From a virus, in the IMG/VR virus record IMGVR_UViG_3300042691_038651, positions 36,843 through 100,842 of that record: DNA of 64,000 bases; one strand, 5' to 3'. Below the pieces are notes generated by a model. It did no database searches. It was not told the origin of the DNA and was given only the letters and a program-made list of their open reading frames with translations. Both the position numbers and the translations under genes were made by a program. Shown piece by piece: positions 33,290-43,567 of this stretch; positions within the stretch are counted from its first letter, which is position 1, and each line of letters starts with the position of its first letter.

Positions 33290-35362
33290 ATGACATTAGC
33301 TACATTAAGCCAACCAGGCGATTTTGCAAAGATTTCATATAACCATCCGTTAAAGTACATCACGGCTTTAACAGGGTACGTATACAATTCTTCCGGCGCA
33401 GGCACGGTAAAATTGGAGTTTCGTTGGTCAACCACCAACTTGATTAAAAATGCCTGGATGGAACTTAACAATTCTAACCTGGCTGGCGTTACAGAGTGTG
33501 GATCAAAATGGGATCCTAACGATGATCTGTGGATCGACTTCCGCATTACACTCATTTCAGGTGGACCTATTCAAATTCACGAGATTGCTGTAACATATAC
33601 GCAAGACCCTATTGCGCAAGATAAGTTCTTGGGTTTCAAGCCGGTTGCTACAGCTTGCCAGTGTGGCAACATTACATCTCTTACCAAAATTGAGAACTTC
33701 TCATTTCAACCGTACAAGGTAAACCCAGCGGTTGCTCTCTACTCCAGCTTAAGCTTTACCATCAATCAATTGTTCGGTCACAGCGTGGAATATGCAAGAG
33801 CAGTTCCTCTCATGAATGGAAGAGACGTTACGTTAAAGGAATGGACTCTATTTGATGTTGATGATCCATGCTGTATCAAGGTGTTAGTTCCTAACAATGA
33901 GTTTCCGGATAACAAAATCAATTTTGGTCCGATGGGACTTGATTTTGAAATGCCATTTGAAGTTCATATTGATAAAGCATATTTTGAAGACATTTTTGGA
34001 ATTGGTACTGCTCCGCAAAAAAGAGACATTGTGTACTTCCCACTGACGAACAGGATCTATGAAGTACAAAGCTCTTACCTGTACCGTGACTTTATGAATA
34101 AGCCGGTTTACTGGAAAGTCAACCTTGCCAAGTATGCTCCAAAATCCAATAGAACTGAGACCAAAGATCACCGAGAATTTTTGGATTCAATTTCAAGAGA
34201 TACTGAAGAATTGTTCGGCGCAACACTAGAAGCGGATGCTTTAGAAAAGACTAAGCCGCAACAGTATGATCCTAAAATTGGATCGTCGGCATATGACCCC
34301 ACAAGACTCTATATTGCTGAAGAACTTCTGATACTTTCTGAAGACTTCAAAAACTACTATACGCTAATTTCAAATTCCCAATACGATCTTGGTTCCTCTG
34401 TTGGAGCCACGTTGGATCCAAACTATAACGTGTATGTAAATAACTCGTATGCACCGTTTTACTGGACTGGCGGACCGGAAGAAAGAAATCAGGTGGTGTA
34501 CCGTTCTACGGTTGACTTTGGCTTAACAGATAACCGAGCATTTACTGCATGGTTCAAAGACATCAATCCAAAAGTTATGCCGCCAAGAGATCAAGTGGTG
34601 GGTAACTTCACAGTGATATCGATTACGCCATCTCACACATTAGTACAATTTAGTATATCGGCAACCCGCAACTACATTGCTCCAGATATTATTAAGTTCT
34701 CTCGGCCAAATGGTATCGTATTCTATGGAGAATATGATTCTTCACCGGCACCCGGAATACACCGTGTAAAAGTACCAAAAGCAGTTTACGACTTCTTACA
34801 GGCTCAGCATTCAGGCTGGGCAACTATGGGTAACTTCTACTCTGAGCTGTCTTTTGAGAAAGAAATCTTCTATGGTTATGATATTGATAATCTTAAAGGT
34901 TGGAAGCTTTCTCTATTTGTAGGCAGGTATATGAAGCTCAAGCTTAATGATAAGGAGAGATATTTTGTATTGCCTATCAACCTTACGCAATATCAGTGGT
35001 ACGCGATATTCCTAAACATTTCAAATGAGTGTGGACAAATTGCTCTAAACGTATGGACGCGCAAGTGGAACCCTAACGATCCGACGCCTCAAAACACTAC
35101 CGATTTAGAAAATATATATGCAAATGCAGTTAGTTGGTCTGCTGAAAGTCTAACAGTAACAGATGCAACATGGAAAAACTATCGACTATTGAGTACGCCT
35201 TTGATTGTGACCAATATCAGACTGTTTGATTCGGTGGAAAATGACACGGATAAGCAACAAACAATTTTGAACCAAAACATTGTAGAAGATTCGCAATTAG
35301 CCATCATTATAGATAACGCGCTTCCAAGATTAAGATTGCCTTGGATAGCAAAAACAAAGTAA
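33290..35362 (+). CDS. Virion protein with gp14-like neck region
   Basis: A 690-residue structural protein at the head of the terminase-sheath operon. Residues 1-105 are an Ig-like or carbohydrate-binding beta domain (YVYNSSGAGTVKLEFRWS). A short cysteine pair follows (ATACQCGNI). Residues about 190-300 contain RDIVYFPLTNRIYEVQSSYL, which resembles the central strand pair of T4 neck protein gp14. From about 390 there is a lectin-like beta domain (AFTAWFKDINPKV...). The position before gp16 fits a neck or tail-completion protein (T4 order 13-14-15-16-17). The gp14 link is tentative. Confidence 0.5.
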   Translation: MTLATLSQPGDFAKISYNHPLKYITALTGYVYNSSGAGTVKLEFRWSTTNLIKNAWMELNNSNLAGVTECGSKWDPNDDLWIDFRITLISGGPIQIHEIAVTYTQDPIAQDKFLGFKPVATACQCGNITSLTKIENFSFQPYKVNPAVALYSSLSFTINQLFGHSVEYARAVPLMNGRDVTLKEWTLFDVDDPCCIKVLVPNNEFPDNKINFGPMGLDFEMPFEVHIDKAYFEDIFGIGTAPQKRDIVYFPLTNRIYEVQSSYLYRDFMNKPVYWKVNLAKYAPKSNRTETKDHREFLDSISRDTEELFGATLEADALEKTKPQQYDPKIGSSAYDPTRLYIAEELLILSEDFKNYYTLISNSQYDLGSSVGATLDPNYNVYVNNSYAPFYWTGGPEERNQVVYRSTVDFGLTDNRAFTAWFKDINPKVMPPRDQVVGNFTVISITPSHTLVQFSISATRNYIAPDIIKFSRPNGIVFYGEYDSSPAPGIHRVKVPKAVYDFLQAQHSGWATMGNFYSELSFEKEIFYGYDIDNLKGWKLSLFVGRYMKLKLNDKERYFVLPINLTQYQWYAIFLNISNECGQIALNVWTRKWNPNDPTPQNTTDLENIYANAVSWSAESLTVTDATWKNYRLLSTPLIVTNIRLFDSVENDTDKQQTILNQNIVEDSQLAIIIDNALPRLRLPWIAKTK

Positions 35363-35363
35363 T

Positions 35364-36044
35364 ATGCCAAGAAAAATTGACCCAGAAAAGAAAGAGCAAA
35401 TGCTTCTCCGTGATGAACTGGAAAAACTCATCAGCGAAGACAGCCAAGTTATACAGGCTCTTACCGCGCAGGCAAGTAGTATCTTGCCCAGCCGACCTAT
35501 TTCACCGCTCGACTACAACAATGTAAAGATTGAATGTGAAGACGCTGCCGACGAGATTGTAAACTCGGTAGCATCATTTTATTTAGAGGAGCGAATCATC
35601 GAAAACACACCGTACGTAAAGCAAAAAACAGCGGTAGACCACATTACAGTATCAAATCTGCTTTTTCAAATGAAGACAGCAGAACATGCCATCATCAAAC
35701 TATTGGAAGAGATTGATGGCGGTAACTTACATCCAAGAACTTTTGAGGTTCTTTCTTCATTACAGAGATCAAAAATGGAAATTGTGAAACACCTTGCACA
35801 GTTTATGATCATCATGGAGAACAACTACAAGAATTTGAAAATTGACTACGACACCAAGGCTTCAACTACACAGGACGCAGACTCAGAAGAGGTATCAAAC
35901 CCAATGCAGACTCGCGGAACTCGTGGAATGTTAGAGGCACTGAGAGAAGCCGTTCCTGAGAGAAGAGCAACTGGAAGAATGGAGAAGATGGATGACTTAA
36001 ACATAGAAGACGCATATGGCGAAGGGGAAGGTTTGGACCACTAA
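35364..36044 (+). CDS. 16: Terminase small subunit (gp16-like)
   Basis: DNA-recognition subunit of the packaging motor. It is a 226-residue, mostly helical protein with long coiled-coil segments (ISEDSQVIQALTAQASSILP; AEHAIIKLLEEIDGG...SSLQRSKMEIVKHLAQFM), as in T4 gp16 (164 residues). It lies 1 base after the preceding gene and overlaps gp17 by 29 bases, the conserved position. The identification rests mainly on position and helical character. Confidence 0.7.
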   Translation: MPRKIDPEKKEQMLLRDELEKLISEDSQVIQALTAQASSILPSRPISPLDYNNVKIECEDAADEIVNSVASFYLEERIIENTPYVKQKTAVDHITVSNLLFQMKTAEHAIIKLLEEIDGGNLHPRTFEVLSSLQRSKMEIVKHLAQFMIIMENNYKNLKIDYDTKASTTQDADSEEVSNPMQTRGTRGMLEALREAVPERRATGRMEKMDDLNIEDAYGEGEGLDH

Positions 36045-37914
36045 GAAGATTAACGAGGAATTTAAGAAGATGGAGCAGGGTTTGCCTGCTGATACTTCTG
36101 GATTCTTTGAAGGTAACCCGCAATACAAGGCTGCCAACATTGTATTTGAATATACAAAGGAAGAGCTGGCTGACCTGGCTCGCTGTGCAGATGATGTTGT
36201 ATATTTTGCCAACAAGTTTTGTTACTCAATGACGGATGAAGGGGTACAACAAATTACGCTTCGTCCATATCAGGAAGATATGCTGGAAGGGTTTCAGGAC
36301 AATCGATTTGTAGTGATGCTTGCATCTCGTCAGATTGGTAAAACTGTTACATCCTCAATCTTTATTGCATGGTACCTGTGTTTCCACTTTGATCGTAACG
36401 TTATGATTGTAGCGAACAAAATGGCAACAACTACCGAGATTGTTGACAAGGTAAAAACTATCATCAAAAACTTACCGTTCTTTGTAAAACCAGGCTGTAC
36501 ATCGGCTGGAGCCACTGGTATGAGATTTGATAACGGATGCCGACTCTACTCACAAGCAACTACCAAGACAGCTGCGATTGGATTTACCATTCACTTGTTA
36601 TACGCGGATGAGTTTGCACACATTCACCCTAACTTCTTACAGCAATTCTATCGATCAATCTATCCGACGCTGTCATCATCAAAGATTTCACGGATCATCA
36701 TATCTTCGACGCCAAATGGTATGAACCTGTTTTATGAGCTCTACTCAGGCGCGCTTGAGGGCAAAAACTCATATCACCCAATTAGAGTGGACTGGTGGCA
36801 AGTACCTGGCAGAGATGAAAAATGGAAGGCTCAAGAGATTGCCAACCTTGGATCCGAAGAATTGTTCAACCAGGAATATGGTAACCAATTCTTGGCTTCT
36901 TCTCGTCTTTTACTTCCAGGAACGGTGTTGGAATTTTTGCATCGGGTTTCCAAGAAGTACGTATACAAAGATCACGAAGCATTCTACGCAGATCCCGAGC
37001 TTTTCAAAGATATGACCTGGCATCCAGACTTCGATCCCGCCTCTATTGATAAAGGAGAAAAGTTTGTGATTGCTGTAGACATTGGAGATGGCGTGGGACG
37101 GGACTTTAGTATTCTGAATGTATTCCATCTTGAGCCGCAATCCAGAGCAATGATACGCAAGATCAAGGACTGGCGAGATGAGACCGGTTTCTTCCGACTA
37201 AAGCAGGTTGGACTATTTAGGTCTAATGTGGTATCGGTGGAAGACCTATCAAGAGTTTTAGAGGCTTTAATGTTTGAGGTGTTTGACTCAGAGGACGTAA
37301 AGACTGTGATGGAAATTAACTTCAAAGGAAACCTAGTATTTGAGCGAGTGGGGAGAAACAAAAACTTTTTCCCAGAAACTTTTTTACATACCAAGCATAG
37401 CATGAGCGCACCAGTACTTAAGCCAGGTGTAAAAATGCAAAAGGACAACAAAGAGATTTACTGCAGAGAACTGAGAAATTTGGCGATTGCCAAGAAAGTT
37501 CTTATCACGGAAGAGAGAACTGTAATTGAGTTGGCATCGTTTGGTATCAACTCAGCGGGTAGCTACTCTTCACAGATAGGAAACGATGACGTGGCAATGT
37601 CATGCGTTAACCTGGTAAGTTATTTTGACACAACCGACTTCTACGATATGGTAGAGGATATGTACGATAGCACTGATGAAGCTGTTAAAAATGAGATACA
37701 GGCAGCCATTGAAAAAGGCGGAGGAGCCGAGGAAATGCCGGAAGGATTCCAACTTCTCAAAGACTTGGATCCAATGATGGCCGACAATATCAGAGATATG
37801 CAAAGACAAATTCAAGGAAGCCGAGTACAACTCAGCAAAAGCGGCGGCGGAAGAACTGGTGCCGGTGGCGGAGGAATGTCCGGTGGATTTGGAGGAAGCT
37901 TTGGTAGATTTTGA
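36016..37914 (+). CDS. 17: Terminase large subunit (T4 gp17 type)
   Basis: Packaging motor ATPase and headful nuclease. Walker A is SRQIGKT at 104-110, Walker B is LLYADEF with Asp198-Glu199, followed by the coupling motif IISSTPNGM. The RNase H-fold nuclease shows Asp in IAVDIGDGVGRDFS near 355, Glu in a central position (VMEINFKGN) and Asp in SQIGNDDVAMS. The 632 residues compare with 610 in T4. The end is a flexible Gly/Ser-rich tail. Confidence 0.95.
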   Translation: MAKGKVWTTKKINEEFKKMEQGLPADTSGFFEGNPQYKAANIVFEYTKEELADLARCADDVVYFANKFCYSMTDEGVQQITLRPYQEDMLEGFQDNRFVVMLASRQIGKTVTSSIFIAWYLCFHFDRNVMIVANKMATTTEIVDKVKTIIKNLPFFVKPGCTSAGATGMRFDNGCRLYSQATTKTAAIGFTIHLLYADEFAHIHPNFLQQFYRSIYPTLSSSKISRIIISSTPNGMNLFYELYSGALEGKNSYHPIRVDWWQVPGRDEKWKAQEIANLGSEELFNQEYGNQFLASSRLLLPGTVLEFLHRVSKKYVYKDHEAFYADPELFKDMTWHPDFDPASIDKGEKFVIAVDIGDGVGRDFSILNVFHLEPQSRAMIRKIKDWRDETGFFRLKQVGLFRSNVVSVEDLSRVLEALMFEVFDSEDVKTVMEINFKGNLVFERVGRNKNFFPETFLHTKHSMSAPVLKPGVKMQKDNKEIYCRELRNLAIAKKVLITEERTVIELASFGINSAGSYSSQIGNDDVAMSCVNLVSYFDTTDFYDMVEDMYDSTDEAVKNEIQAAIEKGGGAEEMPEGFQLLKDLDPMMADNIRDMQRQIQGSRVQLSKSGGGRTGAGGGGMSGGFGGSFGRF

Positions 37915-37926
37915 TAAAGGTTCGGT

Positions 37927-37935
37927 GATATATAG
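37927..37935 (+). promoter_or_regulatory. Putative late promoter GATATATAG
   Basis: GATATATAG 34 bases before the sheath ATG, giving the abundant sheath and tube genes their own promoter. Confidence 0.8.
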
Positions 37936-37969
37936 TACAGAATAATCATAAAAATAAGAGACATACAGA

Positions 37970-40900
37970 ATGGCTAAAATCACTCTCGACCTGAATACTT
38001 TCAAGGCATCTGGTGTATACACCATCGAATTTGATGCTTCCGAGAGAATTGTCGTAACTACCCAAACTATTCGTTTGGTGGTAGGTTTCTCTCGCATCGG
38101 TCCTATCAACGCACCGGTGTTTTTAAGAGACGTAAACACCTGCCGTCGAATCTTTGGTGAAATCGACACCTACTTGGAAAAGCGTGGATCTTTCTTCCAC
38201 CGTGCTTTGGAAACCTGCTTATCAGTAGGTCCGGTATTTGCATTAAACCTAATGCCGCTTAAAAGCACTCCGATCAATGAAGGTGGCGACGCAACCAACT
38301 ACCGCAGCTTTGCACTTGCGGCTGATGAGGAGAACGGCCCAGTTACACGAGCACTAGTAACATCTTTCTACAACAAAGAGCGTTTCTGGTTCCCTGATAC
38401 TGAGTACGTAATTGCTACTCAAAACAGCAAACCAATCAACCGCGACTACCTATTCACAGTGGTAAACCTTTCACAGGCTCCTCTGTCAGTAATTGCTCGC
38501 AAATCAGTAAATGCTCGTCAGTACGAAGTATCTGCTAAAGATTACTATGGTCTTGGCAATGTTCCTGAGTTCATGAACGACAATGACTTCTTGTCTGACT
38601 TCTTCCTTGACCTTATCGTGGTTGAAGGAGATTGGACTAATCTGGCTGTTCTGTCTCAAGACCCTACATTCTCAAAGTACTTCGACGCTCGCGGTATTCG
38701 CGCTGACAAAATCGACGCTTTCCTTTCACTGGATGAAATCACCCTTATCGGTGCATTCACTGGTACAATCATTCCTGACTTCGTAGACAACAACGGTTCT
38801 AACCAAAACTTGGAAAACATCGTTAATGCTGCAGTTGGTTTGACTGGAATCTTCATTGCTATTAACAATGATAAGATTGAGGACTATGCTAATAGCGTTC
38901 ACAAGATTGACACTATCGGTAATACCTTGATTGGAACTACTGATGATACAATCGACTTCCTTTCTTACAATACACCTATCAAGAACATTCTTGAATATAC
39001 AGGAGAAACTGACCTAAACACTGGTTCTGCAGACTTAACAGTCTACACTAACATGATAGCGTCAACTTCTGATATCTATGTTAAGTCATATCCTTTTGGT
39101 GGAAGAAGCGGTAAATTCAACAACGTGTTGGTTATCCCTAAACCACAACCAGGAGATGTTAACTTTTTGCCTACTGAGTATCAACAAATCTTGGATAGTG
39201 CAACTGTCGATACCTTGTTGAAAACTTACGGTACAAACACATTCCTTACTGAACAACCTAACGACTTTGTTAAAGTTGAGAACGTAATTGATACTGGAAC
39301 TGAACTTCAAATCCAGTTAAGTTCTCCTCTCAACGCGGTGAACGGCTACTTCAATACTGTGGTTGGTACAGGTGTTGCTTCTGCAATTCCTACCGTGGCA
39401 AACACCTTCCCTATCACAATCGCAACAGGCATTGTGGATGACGCGGGTAACCCGGTGGTTCCTGCCGCTCCGGCTGCGGGTGTTAGCGTAGACTTCGTAT
39501 TGATCGAAGCTCCTGGGTACGCAAAATACTTCCGTGTTTTGAGTACTACTGCTACTACAATCGTGGTATACGGCGGTGGTACTGCTGTGGCTGGTATTGA
39601 TAACGCAGCGCCTTACAACTTCAGCGCATGGGGTGATCTAAACGGATTTACCGCTGCTGATTTTGCTGCATACGTTCAGCCATCTGACATTAAGATAACT
39701 CTATTCAAAGGAGACCTTAATACCGCTACAGCACAGGCTAACTACTTGGTGCCAAACCTTGGTGTTACTCTTCCTGCCAACACATTCGGGGATTCAATGA
39801 CATTTGCATTCGATCCTACTGTAACTGTTCAAAGCTTGGAAGGCATTGGAAATACATTTGCCGATACTGCATTGGCAACCACAACAGCTCCTGATTCTGT
39901 AGAGGTAACAATTTATGATGTAACCGCAGGTGCTCTTTTACCAGGTAGCTATTGGATTGGTTCTTCAACCCCTGCAACTGCTATTTCTTATGGTGGTGTT
40001 GCCGGTGCAAGAAACGCTACAGTTTCCTTCGCATACGACAACGCAGGTTCTCTTGACCCAGTTGCTTCTCTTGTTGCAACTCAAACATACAACATTACAT
40101 TAGTACAATCTGGTGTAACCTTTACCGGTGTTGCTTCTTCAGCGGCTGCAATCATTTCTATCGACATTTTAGAACTTGCATACATTGAGGCTTACCCTGG
40201 TAGCAAAATTTCTCAAAATGTTGCAAACGGTCTACTTGTAAGCGGCGACCAGGTTAAATATGCAACCGGTGCTTCTCAGTACAGTTACCTTGGCGTAATT
40301 AAAGAATACAGCAAAGCTGCAACAACTGGTACCGTAAGCGCATACTCACAAGTAGCATACGGTCTAAAAGGTGCTAAGATTTCTGAATTTACAACAGCTT
40401 CTCTTGATACCCGAGTTAGTTCAACGTTCGCAAGTGTTAACCAAACATACATTGATACTACTGTTTACAACCCTTCTGCTACAACTAACGACGTAGCGGT
40501 TTACTCTTCTTTGGCTAAGAATTTGGCTTCTAACATTGCAATCGTTGGAACACTGTTCGGCGGCGGTAAGAAGTTTGAACTATCTAATGCAAATGCTGCT
40601 AACCTAAATGTTGGCGACCTTGTAGTAGACAACAGTCCTACACCAAAGTTAACACGAGTGGTTAACAAGGTGAAGAAAGTAAATGCTTCAACTGGAGTGG
40701 TTACTTACGAGTACACTGTACTTGATGTACCGGCTGTAAACACAGTAACAAACACAATTACTAAATACACGCCAATCCAAAACTTCTGTGATCGTCTGCA
40801 ATTTACATTGCTTAACGGTTATGTACTTGGTGATTACCACTTACCTAACAACACAGATGCTCAGATTAGCAAAATCTATGGTGTAATTGAGAATACTAAC

Positions 40901-41866
40901 ATTGGCAAGACATTGGCTAGCCGAGACGTAATCTCTTTCCGTTACATCATCGATACATTCAATGGAGGTATCGCTCCACAGATGGGACCTAAATCAATCT
41001 TGTCAAGATTGGCTAAGAACCGTCAGAAATGTATGGCGCTTCTTAACGCTCCATCAATCAAGCAGTTTATCGACAGCACAGATCCACGATTCACTGAACT
41101 CCCTGATCCAAATGCAGGTAACCCGAAACCAGTACTTAACACTGCGTATATTGCAACTGGTGGTAACCTAAGCCTTGGACCAAGCTTTACATTCTCTCTT
41201 CCTGACGAAGAGAACGGTGCAAAGTTCATCGGGGTATTCTCACCAAACATCTTGCTTCGCGAAAACAACAAGAACATCAGCGTTCCACCTGCTGCTGACG
41301 TATCGAACAACTTCGTTCGTAAGTTCATCAACGGTCAGCCTTATGCTATCGTTGCAGGTCCTCGCCGAGGTGTTATCTCCAATCCTAAATATGCTGGTTT
41401 GGAATACGAATTCTTGTTAGCTGACCGCGAACAACTCGAACCTTTTGGTATCAACCCAATCGTAACTGTGAAAGGCATCGGTCCTATGATCTTTGCTAAC
41501 CAAACCGCTTATCAAAGAACGCTGTCCGCATTCAACAACCTACACGTTAGAGATCTACTCATTACTGTGGAAGAAGCTGTTGAAGACGTACTTGCTCAAT
41601 ACCTCTTCGAATTCAACGACGCATCAACTCGTCTTGAAATTCGTACAATCGTTGAGAACTATCTTGACACTGTAAGAAATGCTGGTGGTGTATATGATTA
41701 CGCTGTAATCATGGATGAAACCAACAACACACCTGCAATCATCGACCAGAACTTTGGTATCCTTGACATCGGTATCGAACCTGCTCGTGGTCTACAGAAG
41801 TTCATCAACCGTGTAACTATCCTGAAGACAGGCACAATTAGTTCCGGAGGGTTCAGCGCAGCGTAA
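37970..41866 (+). CDS. 18: Tail sheath protein (gp18-like), unusually large
   Basis: Contractile sheath subunit. The C-terminal 260 residues carry the conserved sheath core (KFIGVFSPNILLRENNKN, FVRKFINGQPYAIVAGPRRG, FGINPIVTVKGIGPMIFANQ, NLHVRDLLITVEEAVEDVL), and the N-terminal domain (YTIEFDASERIVV) is also sheath-like. At 1298 residues it is about twice T4 gp18 (659). The additional mass lies at about 440-1000 and is rich in beta strands, Ala, Thr and Val (for example VSFAYDNAGSLDPVASLVAT), probably Ig-like or other surface domains. Gene order gp17-gp18-gp19 supports the call. Confidence 0.9.
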   Translation: MAKITLDLNTFKASGVYTIEFDASERIVVTTQTIRLVVGFSRIGPINAPVFLRDVNTCRRIFGEIDTYLEKRGSFFHRALETCLSVGPVFALNLMPLKSTPINEGGDATNYRSFALAADEENGPVTRALVTSFYNKERFWFPDTEYVIATQNSKPINRDYLFTVVNLSQAPLSVIARKSVNARQYEVSAKDYYGLGNVPEFMNDNDFLSDFFLDLIVVEGDWTNLAVLSQDPTFSKYFDARGIRADKIDAFLSLDEITLIGAFTGTIIPDFVDNNGSNQNLENIVNAAVGLTGIFIAINNDKIEDYANSVHKIDTIGNTLIGTTDDTIDFLSYNTPIKNILEYTGETDLNTGSADLTVYTNMIASTSDIYVKSYPFGGRSGKFNNVLVIPKPQPGDVNFLPTEYQQILDSATVDTLLKTYGTNTFLTEQPNDFVKVENVIDTGTELQIQLSSPLNAVNGYFNTVVGTGVASAIPTVANTFPITIATGIVDDAGNPVVPAAPAAGVSVDFVLIEAPGYAKYFRVLSTTATTIVVYGGGTAVAGIDNAAPYNFSAWGDLNGFTAADFAAYVQPSDIKITLFKGDLNTATAQANYLVPNLGVTLPANTFGDSMTFAFDPTVTVQSLEGIGNTFADTALATTTAPDSVEVTIYDVTAGALLPGSYWIGSSTPATAISYGGVAGARNATVSFAYDNAGSLDPVASLVATQTYNITLVQSGVTFTGVASSAAAIISIDILELAYIEAYPGSKISQNVANGLLVSGDQVKYATGASQYSYLGVIKEYSKAATTGTVSAYSQVAYGLKGAKISEFTTASLDTRVSSTFASVNQTYIDTTVYNPSATTNDVAVYSSLAKNLASNIAIVGTLFGGGKKFELSNANAANLNVGDLVVDNSPTPKLTRVVNKVKKVNASTGVVTYEYTVLDVPAVNTVTNTITKYTPIQNFCDRLQFTLLNGYVLGDYHLPNNTDAQISKIYGVIENTNIGKTLASRDVISFRYIIDTFNGGIAPQMGPKSILSRLAKNRQKCMALLNAPSIKQFIDSTDPRFTELPDPNAGNPKPVLNTAYIATGGNLSLGPSFTFSLPDEENGAKFIGVFSPNILLRENNKNISVPPAADVSNNFVRKFINGQPYAIVAGPRRGVISNPKYAGLEYEFLLADREQLEPFGINPIVTVKGIGPMIFANQTAYQRTLSAFNNLHVRDLLITVEEAVEDVLAQYLFEFNDASTRLEIRTIVENYLDTVRNAGGVYDYAVIMDETNNTPAIIDQNFGILDIGIEPARGLQKFINRVTILKTGTISSGGFSAA

Positions 41867-41906
41867 ATAAATAAGAAAAGCAAAGAAAAAATAAAAGCAT
41901 AAAGCA

Positions 41907-42464
41907 ATGGCAGGACTACCGCATTATAGAAATTCGCAAGCCGCGATGGCTAAGTATGAGCCACTCTACTTATCCCAATTCGAGGTGCTTCTTACTCCGC
42001 CGCCTGCTGTAGGTGGTTGGGACCTGGTAATGGAGCAAGTATTGAAAGTGGACGGCGTTGACATCAACAAAATGCCAGCTGTTGTTGAACAAAAATACAA
42101 ATCAGCTAAACGTTCGTTTGCTGGTGGTATGAATGACAACACCACAGTTGATATTACACTTGATTTCGAGGTTAACTTGGACGACAACAATTCCGCATAC
42201 GTTTACAAAGCGTTGCGTAAGTGGTGCGACCTAATCTACGATCCACTCACAGGACGTATGGGTCTGAAAAGAGACTACACTGGTGGACCAATGATCATCA
42301 ACTACTTTAACAAGGCAGGTGATATCTACCGTCAAGTACGTTTTGCTTCAGTATTCCCTACTACTCCTCTACCGAAGATTGATTCTGACTTCAACAACAA
42401 CGATGTATATCGTTTAGCTGGATTCACACTTCGCGCAGACTACTGGGAAGAAACAATTCTCTAA
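41907..42464 (+). CDS. 19: Tail tube protein (T4 gp19 type)
   Basis: Forms the inner tube of the tail. The 185 residues show the family pattern: YLSQFEVLLTPPP near the start, VEQKYKSAKRSFAGG, TTVDITLDFEVNLDD and YRLAGFTLRADYWEETIL at the end. T4 gp19 has 163 residues. It starts 40 bases after the sheath stop and is followed by a strong terminator. Confidence 0.92.
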   Translation: MAGLPHYRNSQAAMAKYEPLYLSQFEVLLTPPPAVGGWDLVMEQVLKVDGVDINKMPAVVEQKYKSAKRSFAGGMNDNTTVDITLDFEVNLDDNNSAYVYKALRKWCDLIYDPLTGRMGLKRDYTGGPMIINYFNKAGDIYRQVRFASVFPTTPLPKIDSDFNNNDVYRLAGFTLRADYWEETIL

Positions 42465-42492
42465 ACCCCTATTTGATCGCAGTATCAGATAC

Positions 42493-42524
42493 AAGAGGAA
42501 ACTGAAAAGTTTCCTCTTTTTTTG
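42493..42524 (+). terminator. Intrinsic terminator after the tube gene
   Basis: Perfect 11 bp stem AAGAGGAAACT/AGTTTCCTCTT (42493-42503, 42508-42518) closing a GAAA tetraloop, followed by a T tract. Confidence 0.9.
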
Positions 42525-42588
42525 TCAAAAATGTGAAACTTTTTCTTCCTTGGTTATATAAGATAACAAATCTAAAAATAGCACATAT

Positions 42589-43545
42589 ATGAGCGAAGAA
42601 AATAAAAACTCAGTCGAGGACGAAGCACGTCGTCTAGTCGAGCAAGCAGAAGGAACTCCTTTACAAACAGAGGAAGTTGCAATCAAATCTTTGGGTAAGG
42701 CTCAAAAATTCCAGGTATCTGAAGAGAGCCCGTTGGCTGCAGACATCGGCTGGAAAAACCTACCCGTTCAAAATTTACCATCGCAAGGTTTATTCTACCC
42801 CGATGGAACCGAAATTGCAATTCGTGCTGCCTCAGTGGCTGAGATTCGTCACTGGTCAACAATTGATGAAAATGATGCGTTAGGCGTAGATGATATGCTT
42901 AACTTTATTGTTGAAAAATGTTGCCGTGTAAGAATGGGTGGAAGACCTGCAAACTACAAAGATTTGAAAGAGGTAGATCGTTTCTACATCATCTTTGCAA
43001 TTCGCGACTTTACATTCAAAAACGGTGAAAACAAGCTGTTCACATACATTGAAAGCGAGGAAGGTAAAGAGGAAAAAATTGAAATTACCAAAGATGTATT
43101 GAGTTACTTCAACCCAGATGAAAAACTGATGAAGTACTACAACTCTGATATGAAATGCTTTGTATTTCCTATGAAGAGCGGCGAAGTATTTGAATGTCAC
43201 TTCCCTACCTTGGGTGTTATGGCATTTATTAAGGCATACGCAAAAGCCAAAGCTCAGAGAAACCAAAACTTTGACAAAGCGTTTTTGAAATATGCACCAT
43301 TCATCATCTCAGAATGGAAAGGACTTACTGACCGCGAATATGACCGTGTATCTCAGGAATCCTTAACCTGGTCAATCCAGAAAATTTCATTGATGGATAA
43401 AGTAACCACCATGTTGGCTGGTTCGATCAATCCTCAAGTACGTTACATAAATGCAAGTGGTGAGGAGGACGCTGTGGCGCTTTCCTTTCGGGGAGGGGTT
43501 AAGTCTCTTTTCCTTATTCCAGATATCCTTGACGAATTGGTGTGA
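42589..43545 (+). CDS. 26: Tape-measure chaperone / baseplate hub assembly protein (gp26-like)
   Basis: A 318-residue protein with the T4_baseplate (gp26) pattern NLPSQGLFYPDGTEIAIRAA, followed by EIRHWSTIDENDALGVDDML and a helical C-terminal half. gp26 homologues are needed for hub assembly around the tape-measure protein. It sits between the tube gene and the tape-measure-like gene, as chaperone genes do in most long-tailed phages. A second frame is open across its last 95 bases (43451-43545), so a +1 frameshift product is possible. Confidence 0.65.
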   Translation: MSEENKNSVEDEARRLVEQAEGTPLQTEEVAIKSLGKAQKFQVSEESPLAADIGWKNLPVQNLPSQGLFYPDGTEIAIRAASVAEIRHWSTIDENDALGVDDMLNFIVEKCCRVRMGGRPANYKDLKEVDRFYIIFAIRDFTFKNGENKLFTYIESEEGKEEKIEITKDVLSYFNPDEKLMKYYNSDMKCFVFPMKSGEVFECHFPTLGVMAFIKAYAKAKAQRNQNFDKAFLKYAPFIISEWKGLTDREYDRVSQESLTWSIQKISLMDKVTTMLAGSINPQVRYINASGEEDAVALSFRGGVKSLFLIPDILDELV

Positions 43546-43567
43546 GATTGAGTACTATCTGCTAAAA

